A stretch of DNA of 64,000 nucleotides from contig CP137680.1 of the NCBI GenBank assembly GCA_037976565.1, positions 29,068,348 through 29,132,347 on the forward strand. The letters are read 5' to 3'. This document shows positions 37,200 to 48,910 of the stretch, piece by piece. Each line of letters starts with the position of its first letter. Position 1 is the first letter of the stretch. Origin of the DNA: Mesocentrotus franciscanus (lineage: Eukaryota > Echinodermata > Echinoidea > Camarodonta > Strongylocentrotidae). The notes under the pieces were generated by a model. That model ran no database searches. It was not told the origin of the DNA and saw nothing but the letters and a program-made list of their open reading frames with translations. Made by a program: the position numbers and the translations under genes.

Positions 37200-38910
37200 T
37201 TTGCAGAGCCCGCAGGAAGAGCTGGCTCCGCAGTGTAAATAAGACTAAAATTATTGTTTATCAAAGGATTAATGACATCCCCCACAGAAAACATCTGATC
37301 ACCCCCTCCTCTCGTCATTTATTTGTCCATACAAATACCTGATTAGGATAAATTATTATGACTATCGTACATTTTGTTTTGTTTAAGTGTTGTAAGCTTA
37401 AGGGGAACTCCTTTTTTGTTCTACTAACATTTATTCTAAATTAATGTGCATAAGAATTTAGACTCATGAGTGGATTTTTTCTTCGACATCCGACTTCCCG
37501 GATAACCCAGAATTAATGTTGTTTCAAGACATGTTGATGTTCAATGGTAATTCTTCAGTAAACCATGAGGTGTAGTCGCATAAAGAAGCGCAAAGAGAAT
37601 TAAGAGTTAATTATTTTACTGGTTGTAATGTTTTGCTGTCTATTAGTGCAATATTGTTTGGATGAAGTATTTAAAAGTTTGATTGAACATTCGGAAGGGT
37701 TTTGATTAGTTTTTGATAAGTTTTGATTACCTTTGACAGGAATGGATGAAATAGAACATGGCTACTCTCTATACCTCCTCCTCCTCCCCTTCTTCTTCTC
37801 CTCTCTCTCTCTCTCTCTCGGTACTACATTTTTGTCATGTTCTTTTGTCTGTTATTCTTGCAGTATCAATGATATATTCCATATTTTGATCATGATGTTT
37901 TACCATATTTTATTGTGATTTTTTATTACTTGTAATTGTCAGTTGTCAATTTATACAATTGCACGAGTGCCATTGAAGTTTTTATCCCATAAACCATTAT
38001 TAATATATCATGATATAAATATTTACATTTAAACAAAAAATTTACAACGCAATTTGTCATAATAAAGTCATTTGACAAAAAAAACTTTGCCTATCATAGC
38101 GTTACGGCAGCCAAAAAAACGAATAGTACACCTGAGAATCTTAATTTTTGATTTCCTTATTCCTTTATTTTTTGCCAAGGATGTCTCTTATAATATAATA
38201 TTGAAAAGTTAAAGTGATATCTATATACTGTTATACACAGGGAAAATCTCACCTTCGATTTACGTTTCCAACTATTGAACCGGTTTTTACAAAACATCTA
38301 CCCTTTAAGTTAACAATTTTGAAGAAAATAAAGATCACTTCTTTCATCGCAAAAACTTCTCGGGTAAACTTTTCCGATGATAGAAGAGATTTTTTCTCGC
38401 AGAATTATTTGATTTACATACATAGTAACAATCTTGGAATAATACATTTAACAAAACACAATTTGCAACATGTATACATGATTACAAAGTCCTAACTGTT
38501 TAAATTAATATAAAGTTCATAAATCATTTGAAATTTAAGTCTAAAACAAACAACAACGGTAACAACAAAATCACGACTAGTGAAAGACGTGCGTGTGGTT
38601 TGGAATATTAGTCATGCTGTCACAACGCGCCGTGTGTCTTTTTGCATGTGCGTGCCCATATCTGCGGTCTGGTGGTAGGCCAACTTCTAGGAATCGCATG
38701 TCATTCTTACGATTCCTCGTCGGCGCCTAGCTTGCACTCTGCTCACAAACATACCTCCCCACATCCCCCTGCTTCCCATTTACCTTCAATAATCCTGCAG
38801 GGAACTCATAACCCCATGCAGGTGCCTTGCAACTGCCCTGCGATGTCTTATAGCCCGGACTGTATCACCACTACCCGCTGGTGATCGAGGGAGGAGAGAT
38901 TATATGGTTT
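37200..38910. other. Stretch without a supported gene
   Basis: AT-rich DNA with a (CTC)n/(TC)n run at 37765-37820. A GC-richer patch with short ORFs lies at 38590-38890. The ORFs there have no recognisable domain, and the patch was not matched elsewhere in the window. Confidence 0.45.
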
Positions 38911-38920
38911 GAAAAAAGAA

Positions 38921-38921
<1 letters not shown>

Positions 38922-38953
<32 letters not shown>

Positions 38954-38955
38954 AA
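38922..38955. repeat. (AT)n microsatellite
   Basis: An almost pure run of ATATAT followed by GTATATATAA. Confidence 0.9.
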
Positions 38956-39464
38956 TTATTATTTTTTTTTAAAGAAAAAACAGAAGGGAAAGGAGGGATA
39001 GAGACATAAATATTCCGGAAGAAGAATAGAAAGATGGGGGAAGAGAGAAGTGGAGTGTGACTTCAAGTAGAAACAACTTATGTATTTCAGCATGTCAGGT
39101 AAACAAACAAAACAACCAAAGATCATCATTTAATTTTTGTCAGGAGCTGCAAGAAATCTGCGTCCACAAATAATGAAAACATTATATTTATTTTTAATAA
39201 ATGTTATACAAAATGTCATTTATTACTTTTCAAGGCTATGAGACAAATTTGACTTAGATTACCTTTGTTGTGGATGTGGATGAAAAAATCTAAGCGTGTT
39301 ATTGGGGATAGCCTCGGTTTTATTATCGTGGTTCCCTTCTAATTTCCTTTTGTACTCTGCAGTAATACCATTCGAAGACTGTATGCACATGCAGTACTGA
39401 CTCTTCTCTACTTAAAATCATGATGAATGTATATTTCTTAAAATTTCATGAAACTGTATTTGTA

Positions 39465-39510
39465 TACCAGCGCTATATAAATTTTAGATATTATTATCAT
39501 TATTATATAC
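39465..39510 (+). repeat. CR1/L2-type 3' tail
   Basis: ACCAGCGCTATATAAATTTT followed by an ATTATTATCATTATTATA tail is the 3' signature shared by the CR1/L2-like elements in this window. No coding part. Confidence 0.55.
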
Positions 39511-39610
39511 TTATGATTTGCCATCTTTATTTTGTATAGTACGTATAATCATGAAAACTGACCTTAATTATTTATAATGAAATCGATGAATCAAATCAAA
39601 TCAAATCAGA

Positions 39611-39745
39611 TCAACTATATATGAAGCAGAGTAAGGGATTTTCATAGTTTAATACCGCTGATCTAGCAGCCATGATGACAGAGATCCGACCACGCCCCTC
39701 GTGTATTTCTTGATATTGTGAGATAACACACATCAAACATATGAT
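39611..39745 (-). CDS. Gene copy 3, exon 6 (C-terminal tail)
   Basis: After acceptor gttttgttttag the frame reads IICLMCVISQYQEIHEGRGR and continues to a TGA at 39611-39613, 44 residues in all. The tail is 19 residues longer than in copy 2. YQEI again fits YxxPhi. Upstream exon 5 was not found between here and exon 4 at 43155, so the copy may be incomplete. Confidence 0.75.
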   Translation of the reverse strand: MICLMCVISQYQEIHEGRGRISVIMAARSAVLNYENPLLCFIYS

Positions 39746-41849
39746 CTAAAACAAAACAAATAAAGGTTTACAGGTTCTTTAGTTGGTAAAAATAGATCCG
39801 CACGATTCATTTAAGTCAAAAGCACTGCTAAACAATTTCCAGAACAAAATTAGTATTGATTTGTGCTCAGTTATGATTTTAAAAATAATGAATGTTTAAA
39901 TATAAAGAACAGGAATACTCTGTTCGAGTATAGTGCATATCAAATTTTGGTATGCGTCCCTATGTGCTACCAAAGAACTTTGACATCAATACTCCTGCTT
40001 CTAGAACGTGTCAGGGATTGATAATTGCTAAGTGTGTATACTTCTTACGCTTTTGTTTGATTCATAAGTCGAAGATTACAAGAATGAACGTAATCATTTA
40101 AATAGGAAGTCCACCCTGATATTGACGTTGGTTTTAATAGAAGCAGAACAATAAGATAAATAGGTCAGTGAGATTTTGAGCAAAAACCGATCAAAATAAT
40201 TGGCCACTCTGTGAGGTCTCTTCCCATTTGCCTTGAACCAATTTTGTTTTCCCCTTAATAAAATGTTCAATCATACATTCCCCATAAATATAATCATGGG
40301 AAATATGTTTATATACAACCCCTGTATGAAACACGGTCTTTTTCGTCATCAATAACAACGAAAATGAGAATTTATGGAATTTTCTTTACAGAGCAAATGG
40401 AAGAGGAGCCCGCATGATAAATCACATTGTTTCACTGATGACAACTTCAAAAATTCATCACGTTCCTATTTATAATCGGATATTGTTAAAACTGTTACTT
40501 CTGCGTTTTGTTTACTTCGTTTATTTCTATTTCATTCTCATATAAAAAGCACACAAATATGTATATAAACATTAACAATTTCGATGCAAATAAGCCAAAT
40601 AGAAGTTGTATTGAAATGTTGAATAACCTGCAAATTATATTTGAAAATGAAAAGAGAGAACTGGAATAAAGCCAGAGAGGCCATGTGGGGTAAATTCCCT
40701 CAAAGATAGTTTGCAGAAATATTTACAGTTTTACTTTAAACATATAAAAAAAAAAAACATTAAAGTCATAAAACAAGTACAGTATCAGAATATATAGATA
40801 AAATAATCAAAATAATTACGACTGATATGAATCATTCACATTCAAGTATGAGATGATCGTTAAGTTATTTTTGAAATGCGGCTGTAGTTGAGCAAGTACG
40901 AAAATCATTGGGGATAGTATCCCATGTATCTGGTAAACTTTGAGGTACTGATCTCTGCAAACCTAATTTTGTTTTCTCTCATTTTCCGTTTTTATATCCG
41001 GGTTGACTTCCCCTATAGTTGACATTTCCTTTCATCATGTTCTTTTCCTTCAGTTTAAAGGAAATAAAGGACGCTTGAGGCTATAGACCTTACCCGCAAT
41101 ACCAGTAACAAATCACTAGATCCCTGTCAACGACTCTGTTTGTGTCTGAGGGTGGAATAATCTTTTTCTTCATTTATTAATTTATTTCTGACATTATACA
41201 GGAAAGTATATTTTCACGTACAGTTGTGGTTCATGAGACCCTGTTTAGTAACGACAAAATGCAATAACCATTATGAATATAGACTCGCAACAGTAACAAA
41301 ACAAAACACAGAAAAAAAGTATATACATTTACATGTATGCAAATTCATTGATCACCACAATTATAAGACGAGATTTGAATGGTGCTTTTTTAAAACTATT
41401 ATTCAAAATTCTGTATGAGTATTGCAAAATAATAAAAACAGACTATGAAGGTCCCACTGATTTTTATATCACAAATAAACGTGAAGGTAGTTGACAAAAC
41501 AACAAAAGGGTGTGTTCTCATGTTGGCACTTTATATCCGTTTCGGGGTGTATAGTTCAGAATCTAAGGGAATCATACTTTCGAATTCGGGTGTTTACTAC
41601 TTATAAATAAAATTCTTATATCACTTAACCCCATGGCTACTAAGTTCTCTCATTCCCATAGGCTTAATACACGAACGACAAGTTACCTGAAGTGAAACTT
41701 CCATATGATATTTTTACCAATTATTATGTGTCAAAATAAGATGTAATTAATATTTTACTGTAGCACAGATTTAGGACTAATCGACATTTAAGAATATGCA
41801 GTTAACATTTTCATATATCATACCCATTTCTTTCTTATGTTTGTTACAT

Positions 41850-41937
41850 GTACTTTTCTCTAAGCGCCATGAGCACCGAAAGGTGGACCTGTGCGCTTTA
41901 CAAGTAGCCACTATTATTGTCATTATTATTACCCTTT
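41850..41937 (+). repeat. CR1/L2-type 3' end fragment
   Basis: TCTAAGCGCCATGAGCACCG and GTGCGCTTTACAAGTAGCC precede an ATTATTGTCATTATTATTA tail. Same signature as the elements ending at 6356 and 12072; no ORF remains. Confidence 0.65.
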
Positions 41938-42779
41938 GTAAATTGGATGGGGTTTCGGGGAACTGGTTGAATTAAAGCCTTGTTGAATGCTTTTAGACGT
42001 TAGCTTTAAATTTTCACATGCTTCAGAAATATAATTCACATACTAGAAAAACTACAAAACTTGGTGAGGGTATGAATAATTGAGATGTTTACTGTAACTT
42101 TGATCATTTATTCATCTACTCACAAACATGGGCGTTGTTTAAAGCAAGTCGAAGGTAATACATTGTAATAGTCTTCAAAATATCACGAGTTATCTTGTAA
42201 AATTATCTTCTAAAACTGCAGTTTTATGGTTTCCTTTCACGGTATGACCAATATTGGAACCAGTAAAATAGCAAATAAAAAATCAGTTAATAATTATCCC
42301 CTGAATATTTAGTCTAACTATCGCTGAACAAATCATGACTCACCCTCTTCCGAGGACAAGTTCTACAGATAATTTACTTGTTATAACAGTCTAAATCATT
42401 ATATTAATTGATAAATTGGATGACTGAATTTAAAACAGAGAATTCGTTTTATATTTAGTGTCTTGTTTAATCAATTAGCATGTCACCTTTAAAGACATTT
42501 TATTATGATCTTTTGATCCCGAATTGTCCATGAGCAGAAATTGCAAAATTCACTGGAAAATTTGAGCCCATTTCTGTTGCCGTTTATTGTAAACATTCAT
42601 GAATAATAGCGATTTAATCGAAATTAATCATTGAAGTTTCTAAATTGGCAACGCAGAGTAAAATTTATAATCACGATTTATTTGTGTGTATAAATTGGCA
42701 GCTTCTTGTTGATTCTGTTGTAATTTTTATTTACACTGTTTCCTTTGATATACTTTTTTTCTTTCTCTTGTGGGAGAGA

Positions 42780-43110
42780 GGAGCAGGAGGTTGTATCATC
42801 CTCTTTTCTTTTCCCTCTCCTTCCCCCCTCTTGGGAATACATGTCGTCTGGGGCGCGGGTATTGGAGAAAAGAAACCTAAGCAAGAAAAAACAAGTGGGG
42901 AGGGTGAAGCAGACAGGGGTTGTATCACCTTTTTTCCTTTCCCCCCCTTCTTGGGAATACATGTCGTCTGAGGGCAAGGGTCTTGGGGTAAAGAAACCTA
43001 AGAAAGAAAGAAACCAAGTGAGGAGGGTGGAGCAGGCAGGAAGATTGTATCATCTTCCTTTCCTTTCTTTATTCCTTTGCCCCCCCTCTTTCTTGTGAAT
43101 ACGTGCCTCC
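42780..43110. repeat. T/C-rich minisatellite beside exon 4 of gene copy 3
   Basis: Two to three units of the family seen at 17990-18540, with anchors AATACATGTCGTCTG near 42836 and 42956 and AATACGTGCC near 43099. It lies about 45 bases past the exon-4 donor. Long overlapping ORFs on both strands here are repeat artefacts. Confidence 0.8.
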
Positions 43111-43154
43111 CTCCCCCGATACCGCGGATCTACGCCAATGTGCATAACACTTAC

Positions 43155-43238
43155 CAGTACAGCCAACCAAATGATCCAGCATATTAGCTGAAAGAACAGT
43201 AGAAGGCCGAGGAGTATGGCGTAAGGTAGCAGTAACAC
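43155..43238 (-). CDS. Gene copy 3, exon 4 (membrane span 3)
   Basis: An 84-base exon between acceptor tttatcatgtcag and donor gtaagtg, encoding 28 residues, VLLLPYAILLGLLLFFQLIC then WIIWLAVL. It aligns without gaps to residues 4-31 of exon 4 of gene copy 2. The relic at 18567 matches it more closely. Exons 1-3 should lie at higher coordinates, perhaps in the assembly gap. Confidence 0.75.
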
Positions 43239-43287
43239 CTGACATGATAAACAGTCTGAATTTGACCCCATTGACACAGGTCAAATA

Positions 43288-43382
43288 GGGGAGAGAGAGA
43301 GAGAGGATGATGAAGAAATGAGTGAGAGATAGACAGAGAGAGAGAGAAAAACAGAGGGAGAGAGAGAGAGAAAAAGAGACAC
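43288..43382. repeat. (GA)n microsatellite
   Basis: GAGAGAGAGAGAGAGAG runs interspersed with GACAGAGAG and AAAGAGAC; no coding potential. Confidence 0.9.
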
Positions 43383-43839
43383 GTTCAAATATATTTTGTC
43401 GCTATAGTTATTCCGAGCTTGGTTGATACCGAATGAATATACAAATCAAAAATTTGTTTCCCGAAATTGGCTAACCAAGTCCTTCAATATGTTATGATAT
43501 TCTTGAACATGTTAAAGGACTAAGCGTTTGATCCAATTATCTCCCGCAAAAGGGAAAAATATTTAAATTATACAAACACAAACTCAATGTTGATTGAGAG
43601 TTTCAAGCACAATTTTAGCACGTATTTTCATTTATAGTACTGTCTGAAGGCAAAACAAAACCATCCTAAATTGTTTGGGTAGAAACATGACAATCATAAA
43701 GACACGGGGATAACTGATGTAATTCCCTGTTCTCTTTGATAAAAATAAAGAAGGAAAGTGAGAGAGAATTGTCAACAACAAAAAAGCACGATGTAACCCT
43801 TTAAAACAAATCTTTTAAAGTTTTTTAGCACCCTTTAAA

Positions 43840-44130
43840 CAAAATGAAAAGTTTCGCGTCACCCAAATTCTAAAATCATCACATAATATTGATTTTCCAT
43901 CACTCTTTCACTCGTCAAGTGCCATGTAAACACATACGGGTACATTTGCAAGCGAACAAAACGAGTGACATTATCTAATTATGGTACAAATGTATAATAC
44001 ACTAGATACAATATAAAATATGTGTATGCCGGCACCTTGCTGCCGAATACATGAATATAAATTTCATATCTTCGGTTACCTCGATACAGGAATATGAGGA
44101 TATCCGGATATCTCGTTGCCCTAAACTTCC
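43840..44130. repeat. Older relative of the hAT-type element
   Basis: Words such as TTTCGCGTCACC, CTCGTCAAGT and CGATACaGGAATATGAGGAT line up in the same order and orientation with 25545-25850. It lies in the intron upstream of exon 4 of copy 3, as the hAT element does in copy 2. Terminal sequences are lost. Confidence 0.55.
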
Positions 44131-44346
44131 TGTTTTTTAATCTTGTTGCAAGTGAAGCAAAGAAATTGAATACGTGTATTCAGGATATTCATTTTTGTAT
44201 GAATGTGAATATAAAGTGTTATGTAATGGGACTTTCAGTTATCATCACTATCGCTTTATTGTAAATCTGTTTCGCAGTAACCAAATGTGATGACTGAAAA
44301 AGTTCACAGATTGAGGGAATATATTCAATTCAAGGATTACGTATAA

Positions 44347-44846
44347 NNNNNNNNNNNNNNNNNNNNNNNNNNNNNNNNNNNNNNNNNNNNNNNNNNNNNN
44401 NNNNNNNNNNNNNNNNNNNNNNNNNNNNNNNNNNNNNNNNNNNNNNNNNNNNNNNNNNNNNNNNNNNNNNNNNNNNNNNNNNNNNNNNNNNNNNNNNNNN
44501 NNNNNNNNNNNNNNNNNNNNNNNNNNNNNNNNNNNNNNNNNNNNNNNNNNNNNNNNNNNNNNNNNNNNNNNNNNNNNNNNNNNNNNNNNNNNNNNNNNNN
44601 NNNNNNNNNNNNNNNNNNNNNNNNNNNNNNNNNNNNNNNNNNNNNNNNNNNNNNNNNNNNNNNNNNNNNNNNNNNNNNNNNNNNNNNNNNNNNNNNNNNN
44701 NNNNNNNNNNNNNNNNNNNNNNNNNNNNNNNNNNNNNNNNNNNNNNNNNNNNNNNNNNNNNNNNNNNNNNNNNNNNNNNNNNNNNNNNNNNNNNNNNNNN
44801 NNNNNNNNNNNNNNNNNNNNNNNNNNNNNNNNNNNNNNNNNNNNNN
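44347..44846. other. Assembly gap (500 N)
   Basis: Exactly 500 N, a placeholder length. Missing exons of gene copy 3 could lie here. Confidence 0.99.
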
Positions 44847-45204
44847 TATTAAATCACAGTTTATGTATTACATTACCATTACACATATTATGTCGAGTGT
44901 AGTCTGTGTATGTGTCGATATGTGTACACGTGTGTTAGGGGTCGAATCAGCAAATGGTTTGAAAGTAGGCTACACGTCAAAAATTGAAACCCTGAAGAAG
45001 GCGGAATTAAACCACAAAAACCATAATATTATTTGGTTTCTCTCTTTCCTTACTTTGATTAATTCCTTCTCTAATTTCTCTCTTTCTTTCAAGTTAGTTT
45101 TGTTTTCTCTCTCTGCTTATGACATTCTTTGTTTCCTCTCTGTTCTTTAATTATTTATTGTTTTTCTCTATTTCCTTCTGTTGTTATTCGTTGTTTTTCT
45201 CTCA

Positions 45205-45425
45205 CTCGTACGTCTCGATACAAAAGTACATGTACCGCGTACCGCGACACTGGACATATAGGACGTACGTTGAGCATTGCAGAAGAGCTACGTGCGCGCG
45301 CAATATCTTGTCATGGATAGACTTTTCCCAGTCGGTTCCTTGAAATTTATTGGGAAAAGGTCCAGGCCAGGGTGTAAAACGCAAAGTCGCGGCCCGGAGC
45401 CCTCCAGCTGCTCCGTTCACTGACA
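45205..45425. other. CpG-dense patch
   Basis: CpG dinucleotides are common (CCGCGTACCGCGACAC, TACGTGCGCGCGCAATA) against CpG-poor surroundings. Short ORFs on both strands show no domain. It could be an unmethylated promoter-like patch or a young repeat. Confidence 0.35.
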
Positions 45426-45489
45426 ATTCGATGTATATACAAATTTCAGTCCATGATTCAATAAATTATTTATAACATATTGACGCATT

Positions 45490-46555
45490 TCTAGCCTAAC
45501 CATCCATCCATTTCAAGCCCAACCAACCAACCACTAGTACATTCCAGTCCAACTTTCGAAGTTTATACTCAAACATTTTTACCAGTAAATCGGAACATTT
45601 CTAGCCCAACCAACCAACCATTCGTACATCTCACTCAACCTGCAGTATATATCCAAACATTTATAACAACAACTTGAGGCATTTCTAGCCCAAGCAACCA
45701 ACCATAAGAGCATTTCGGCCCTACCTGCGAATATATTCAAACATTTATAACATCAAATTGAAACATTTCTAGCCCATGCAACCATCTATCCATTTACATT
45801 TCGGTCCAACTTGAGAAGTTTATATTCAAACATTTATTACAACAAATTGAAAAATTTCTAGCCCAACCAACCATATATTTCTAGCCAAACCAACCAACCA
45901 TAATTCTGAACATTTCCGTCCAACTTGCGAAGTTTATATTCAAACATTTATACCAGCCAATCGGAACATTTCTAGCCCAACCAACCATCCATTTCAAGCC
46001 CAACCAACCAACCATTCGTACATCTCGCTCAACCTGCGAAGTATATACCAAACATTAATAACAACAACTTGAGGCATTTCTAGCCCAACCAACCAACCAT
46101 AAGAGCATTTCGGCCCTACCTGCGAATATATTCTAACATTTATATTATCAAATTGAAACATTTCTAGCCCAACCAACCACCCATTTCAAGCCTAACCAAC
46201 CAACCAGTTAATGTACATTTCGGTCCAACCTGCGAAGTTTATATTCAAACATGTATTACAACAAATTGAAACATTTATAGCCCAACCAACCAACCATAAG
46301 TACATTTCGGTCCAACTTGCGAAGTTTATATTCAAACATTTATACCAGCAAATCGGAACATTTCTAGCCCAACCATCCATTTCAAGCCCAACCAACCAAC
46401 CATTTGTACATCTCGCTCAACCTGCAAGTATATATTCAAACATTTATAACAACAAATTGAGGCAATCCTAGCCCAACCAACCATCCATTTCAAGCCCAAC
46501 CACAGTACATTTCGGCCCAACGTACGAACCACTAGTATATAATCAGTTATTTATT
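45490..46555. repeat. CCAACCAACC satellite, about 85-110 bp units
   Basis: About ten units alternate CATTTCTAGCCCAACCAACC, a CATTTCGG(T/C)CC(A/T)AC(C/T)TGCGAA segment and a TATATTCAAACATTTATA segment. Units vary in length and some are mosaic. Long ORFs through it (46211-46471 plus; 45994-46532 minus) are read-through of the array. Confidence 0.85.
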
Positions 46556-46559
46556 TCAA

Positions 46560-47035
46560 CAAATTAATCCATGTCAAGCCTCAACCAACTCCACACCTAC
46601 TTCCCAGGAGAACCCCGTTTCCACACTATAGACAAGCCATCCCAATTAAATGCCAGTTACATTGCGGCATGTACCGAACCAACCGAAGATTGGCTACCTT
46701 GTCGAATAGGTCACAGAGTCCAGTATGTCCCTGCCTGACAGCGGATGAAACAGTCAACCATCTGATAGGGGCATGTCCTCTATATAAAGACGAGAGGAAG
46801 ACTTCATCAGAGCCTATCAACTCTCACTCAACACCAATTACAATCAGTTCCTTCCCACATCGTGGCCGACGTCACCACAAATCTCATCCTCCTAGGAGTC
46901 AACAATGACCCACCCATAACTGCCCAGGCCCTGGATTACCATGCCGCATCCCTAAAGTTCATCCTGGAAATGCACTTGAAACGATCTTATGTGAACAAAG
47001 AAGCTCCTGCATAAGCTGTCATTAGCACATATTGT
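46560..47035 (+). pseudogene. C-terminal end of a non-LTR retrotransposon ORF
   Basis: Frames read LNQLHTYFPGEPRFHTIDKP, then RRLATLSNRSQSPVCPCL and ETVNHLIGACPLYKDER. The C-x-C-x8-H-x4-C pattern is the zinc-knuckle-like motif common near the end of such ORFs. Another frame finishes HIVADVTTNLILLGVNNDP to a TAA at about 47012. Two frame changes show decay. It starts exactly at the end of the satellite array. The clade is not assignable. Confidence 0.5.
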
Positions 47036-47679
47036 GATCTCCTACTCTTACGTACCCCTACTATTATATTGTCTGTCTATTCTCAATTGACCAATCTGCG
47101 AAGGATTCAACTCCGCAGTTCTCAAACCTGGAGGAAATCAAGAAGAAGAAGATACTACCAGTATTTCACACAAAAATTACTCCATGTTCATTGATAAGCA
47201 ATACCACGTCAGTCCCTCTTCTTCCGACAGGATGTAAACCATGCATCCATTTTAACACAGAGCAACTGAACAATGTAACCCTACACTTATAATCTGCTTT
47301 ATCCTCAAACAAGAGGAATTGAGGGGTGGGAAGGTGGGAAAATAAACATGTTTTACCCCAGTGGAAGTTGTCGGGCGTGTGAATTAAAATCCAATAACAG
47401 TGCGCATGTACTGTACACGGCTAGGAATGCGCGCATCCTGCCGCTATATCGCGCGTATAAACATGGATGCGCAGCTTTGATAGCTTGTTGTTGTTATTGC
47501 AGTTCCGCCGTTTGACCTTTTGCATTGCTTACAGCTAGTACTGTCAACCCGGTTAAACTTTGGTTTGTATTTTGGTCGTATTCTCTCACAAATTGCTAAT
47601 TCGATTAATCGAACAATCGTATTTACTTAAATATGGATTTAACTCCTTTTGGAATCAAGCTCTTCAAATATAGGATAAT

Positions 47680-48910
47680 AAGCGGAGGGCCAAAGTCAAA
47701 TATCATGCTTAGTTTTTGAGTTGCCTGCCACTACCGCATAAACTAAGCACACCTTGTTTATTCGAAAGATTTTATCATAATACACAATATTTCAGAGGTG
47801 TTTTTTTTTTAAGTTGTTGCGAACAATCCTAAATCGGAGGGGGCGTCCAAAAAAGCGGCCCTTTTGACGAAAAATAGTATTTTGTAAATTATATTTTAAG
47901 GGAACCTTAAACCACCATGAATTTGGTATCATATGAAAGAGAATTAAATTATCTAAATTTTGATACCAATTTCAACGAAATTGGATTAATTAACATCACA
48001 AATTTAGGTAAAAACATGATTTTCGTGATTTTTTCCAAATATTGAATTTTGGCAATAATCGTTATTTTCCATATATCAAAATCAGAGAAATGAATTTTTT
48101 TGTAACTTTCCAGGAATTTGCCCATATACAAGGATAATATTCTGTGAAAAGGAAAGGTTTATATCTCTTTTTAATAAAAAGTTATAGCAACCCAAAGTTA
48201 TTGATTCGATTTCCACAAAAACAACATTTTTGCCCACATGTGTATTAACTGCATGCATATACGTGTATTAGTGTATTGATGACCTGTTTGGTGTGTGTAC
48301 ATCGAGTTTTAAAGATAACTTTTGAGTAAAACCTCTAATCACCATGGATTTGGTGTCAAAAGATGGATAATTAAAATACCTTCAAGTTGATATCAATTTC
48401 ATTGAGTTATGTAGTGTGTGAAATGTAAATTTTGAGCCAAAAAGGTGCTTTTTTGTATGATAATTTCCCCCTCTAATTTTGGCCAGTATCTCGATATATT
48501 AACTGGACAAAAGTGATTGGACATTTAGTAGTGCAGAAAGTTCAAGGGATTTGGAGTGCTGACTGCAATTGATAAATACTTCTTCTGTCCTGTGGGATAT
48601 TTCAGGAAATGTGGGCATTGGCGTTTGTCCCCCCTCCCCCAACCCCACCAAGATATTTTCCCTCTAATTTTGGCCAGTATCCCGGTATATTAACAGGAAA
48701 AAAGTGATTGGACATATTTTAGTAGTGCAGAAAGTTCAAGGGATTTGGAGTGCTGACTGCAATTGATAAGTACTTCTTCTGTACTCTGGGATGTTTCAGG
48801 AATGTGGGCATTGGCAGTTCCCCCTCCCCTCCCCTCCCACCCCTCCCACCCCTCCACCCCTTCCAGCCGCTTGTCATGATCTTGCCCATGACCCAGACAA
48901 GTTAGTGCAT
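47680..48910 (+). repeat. Left arm of the foldback element
   Basis: It contains two tandem copies of a 190-bp unit (about 48470-48660 and 48661-48835), each starting CCTCTAATTTTGGCCAGTAT; the right arm has one. Short ORFs occur on the arm but their frame is not kept between arms. Confidence 0.85.

Larger units (their letters stand above)
38960..42700 (-). repeat. Inverted duplication, left member (gene copy 3 side)
   Basis: Segments 38960-40075 and 41575-42690 match, in reverse complement and reversed order, 62565-63600 and 61390-62350. Exon 6 copies sit in register in both. About 1.5 kb (40080-41570), including a GGAAGTCCACC-type inverted-repeat element end at 40107, is present only here. 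Confidence 0.75.

Noticed and set aside
42645..43098. Long overlapping ORFs on both strands (99-117 residues)
   Set aside because: They run through the T/C-rich minisatellite; both strands are open because of composition, and the similar ORFs at 18106-18459 arise from the same repeat.
39746..43154. Exon 5 of gene copy 3
   Set aside because: No hydrophobic 60-base frame with AG/GT borders was found; candidate donors near 41685 and 42350 do not follow a membrane-span frame.
46211..46471. Repeat-protein-like ORF (and minus-strand ORFs 45994-46532)
   Set aside because: Read-through of the CCAACCAACC satellite; units change frame as their lengths vary.
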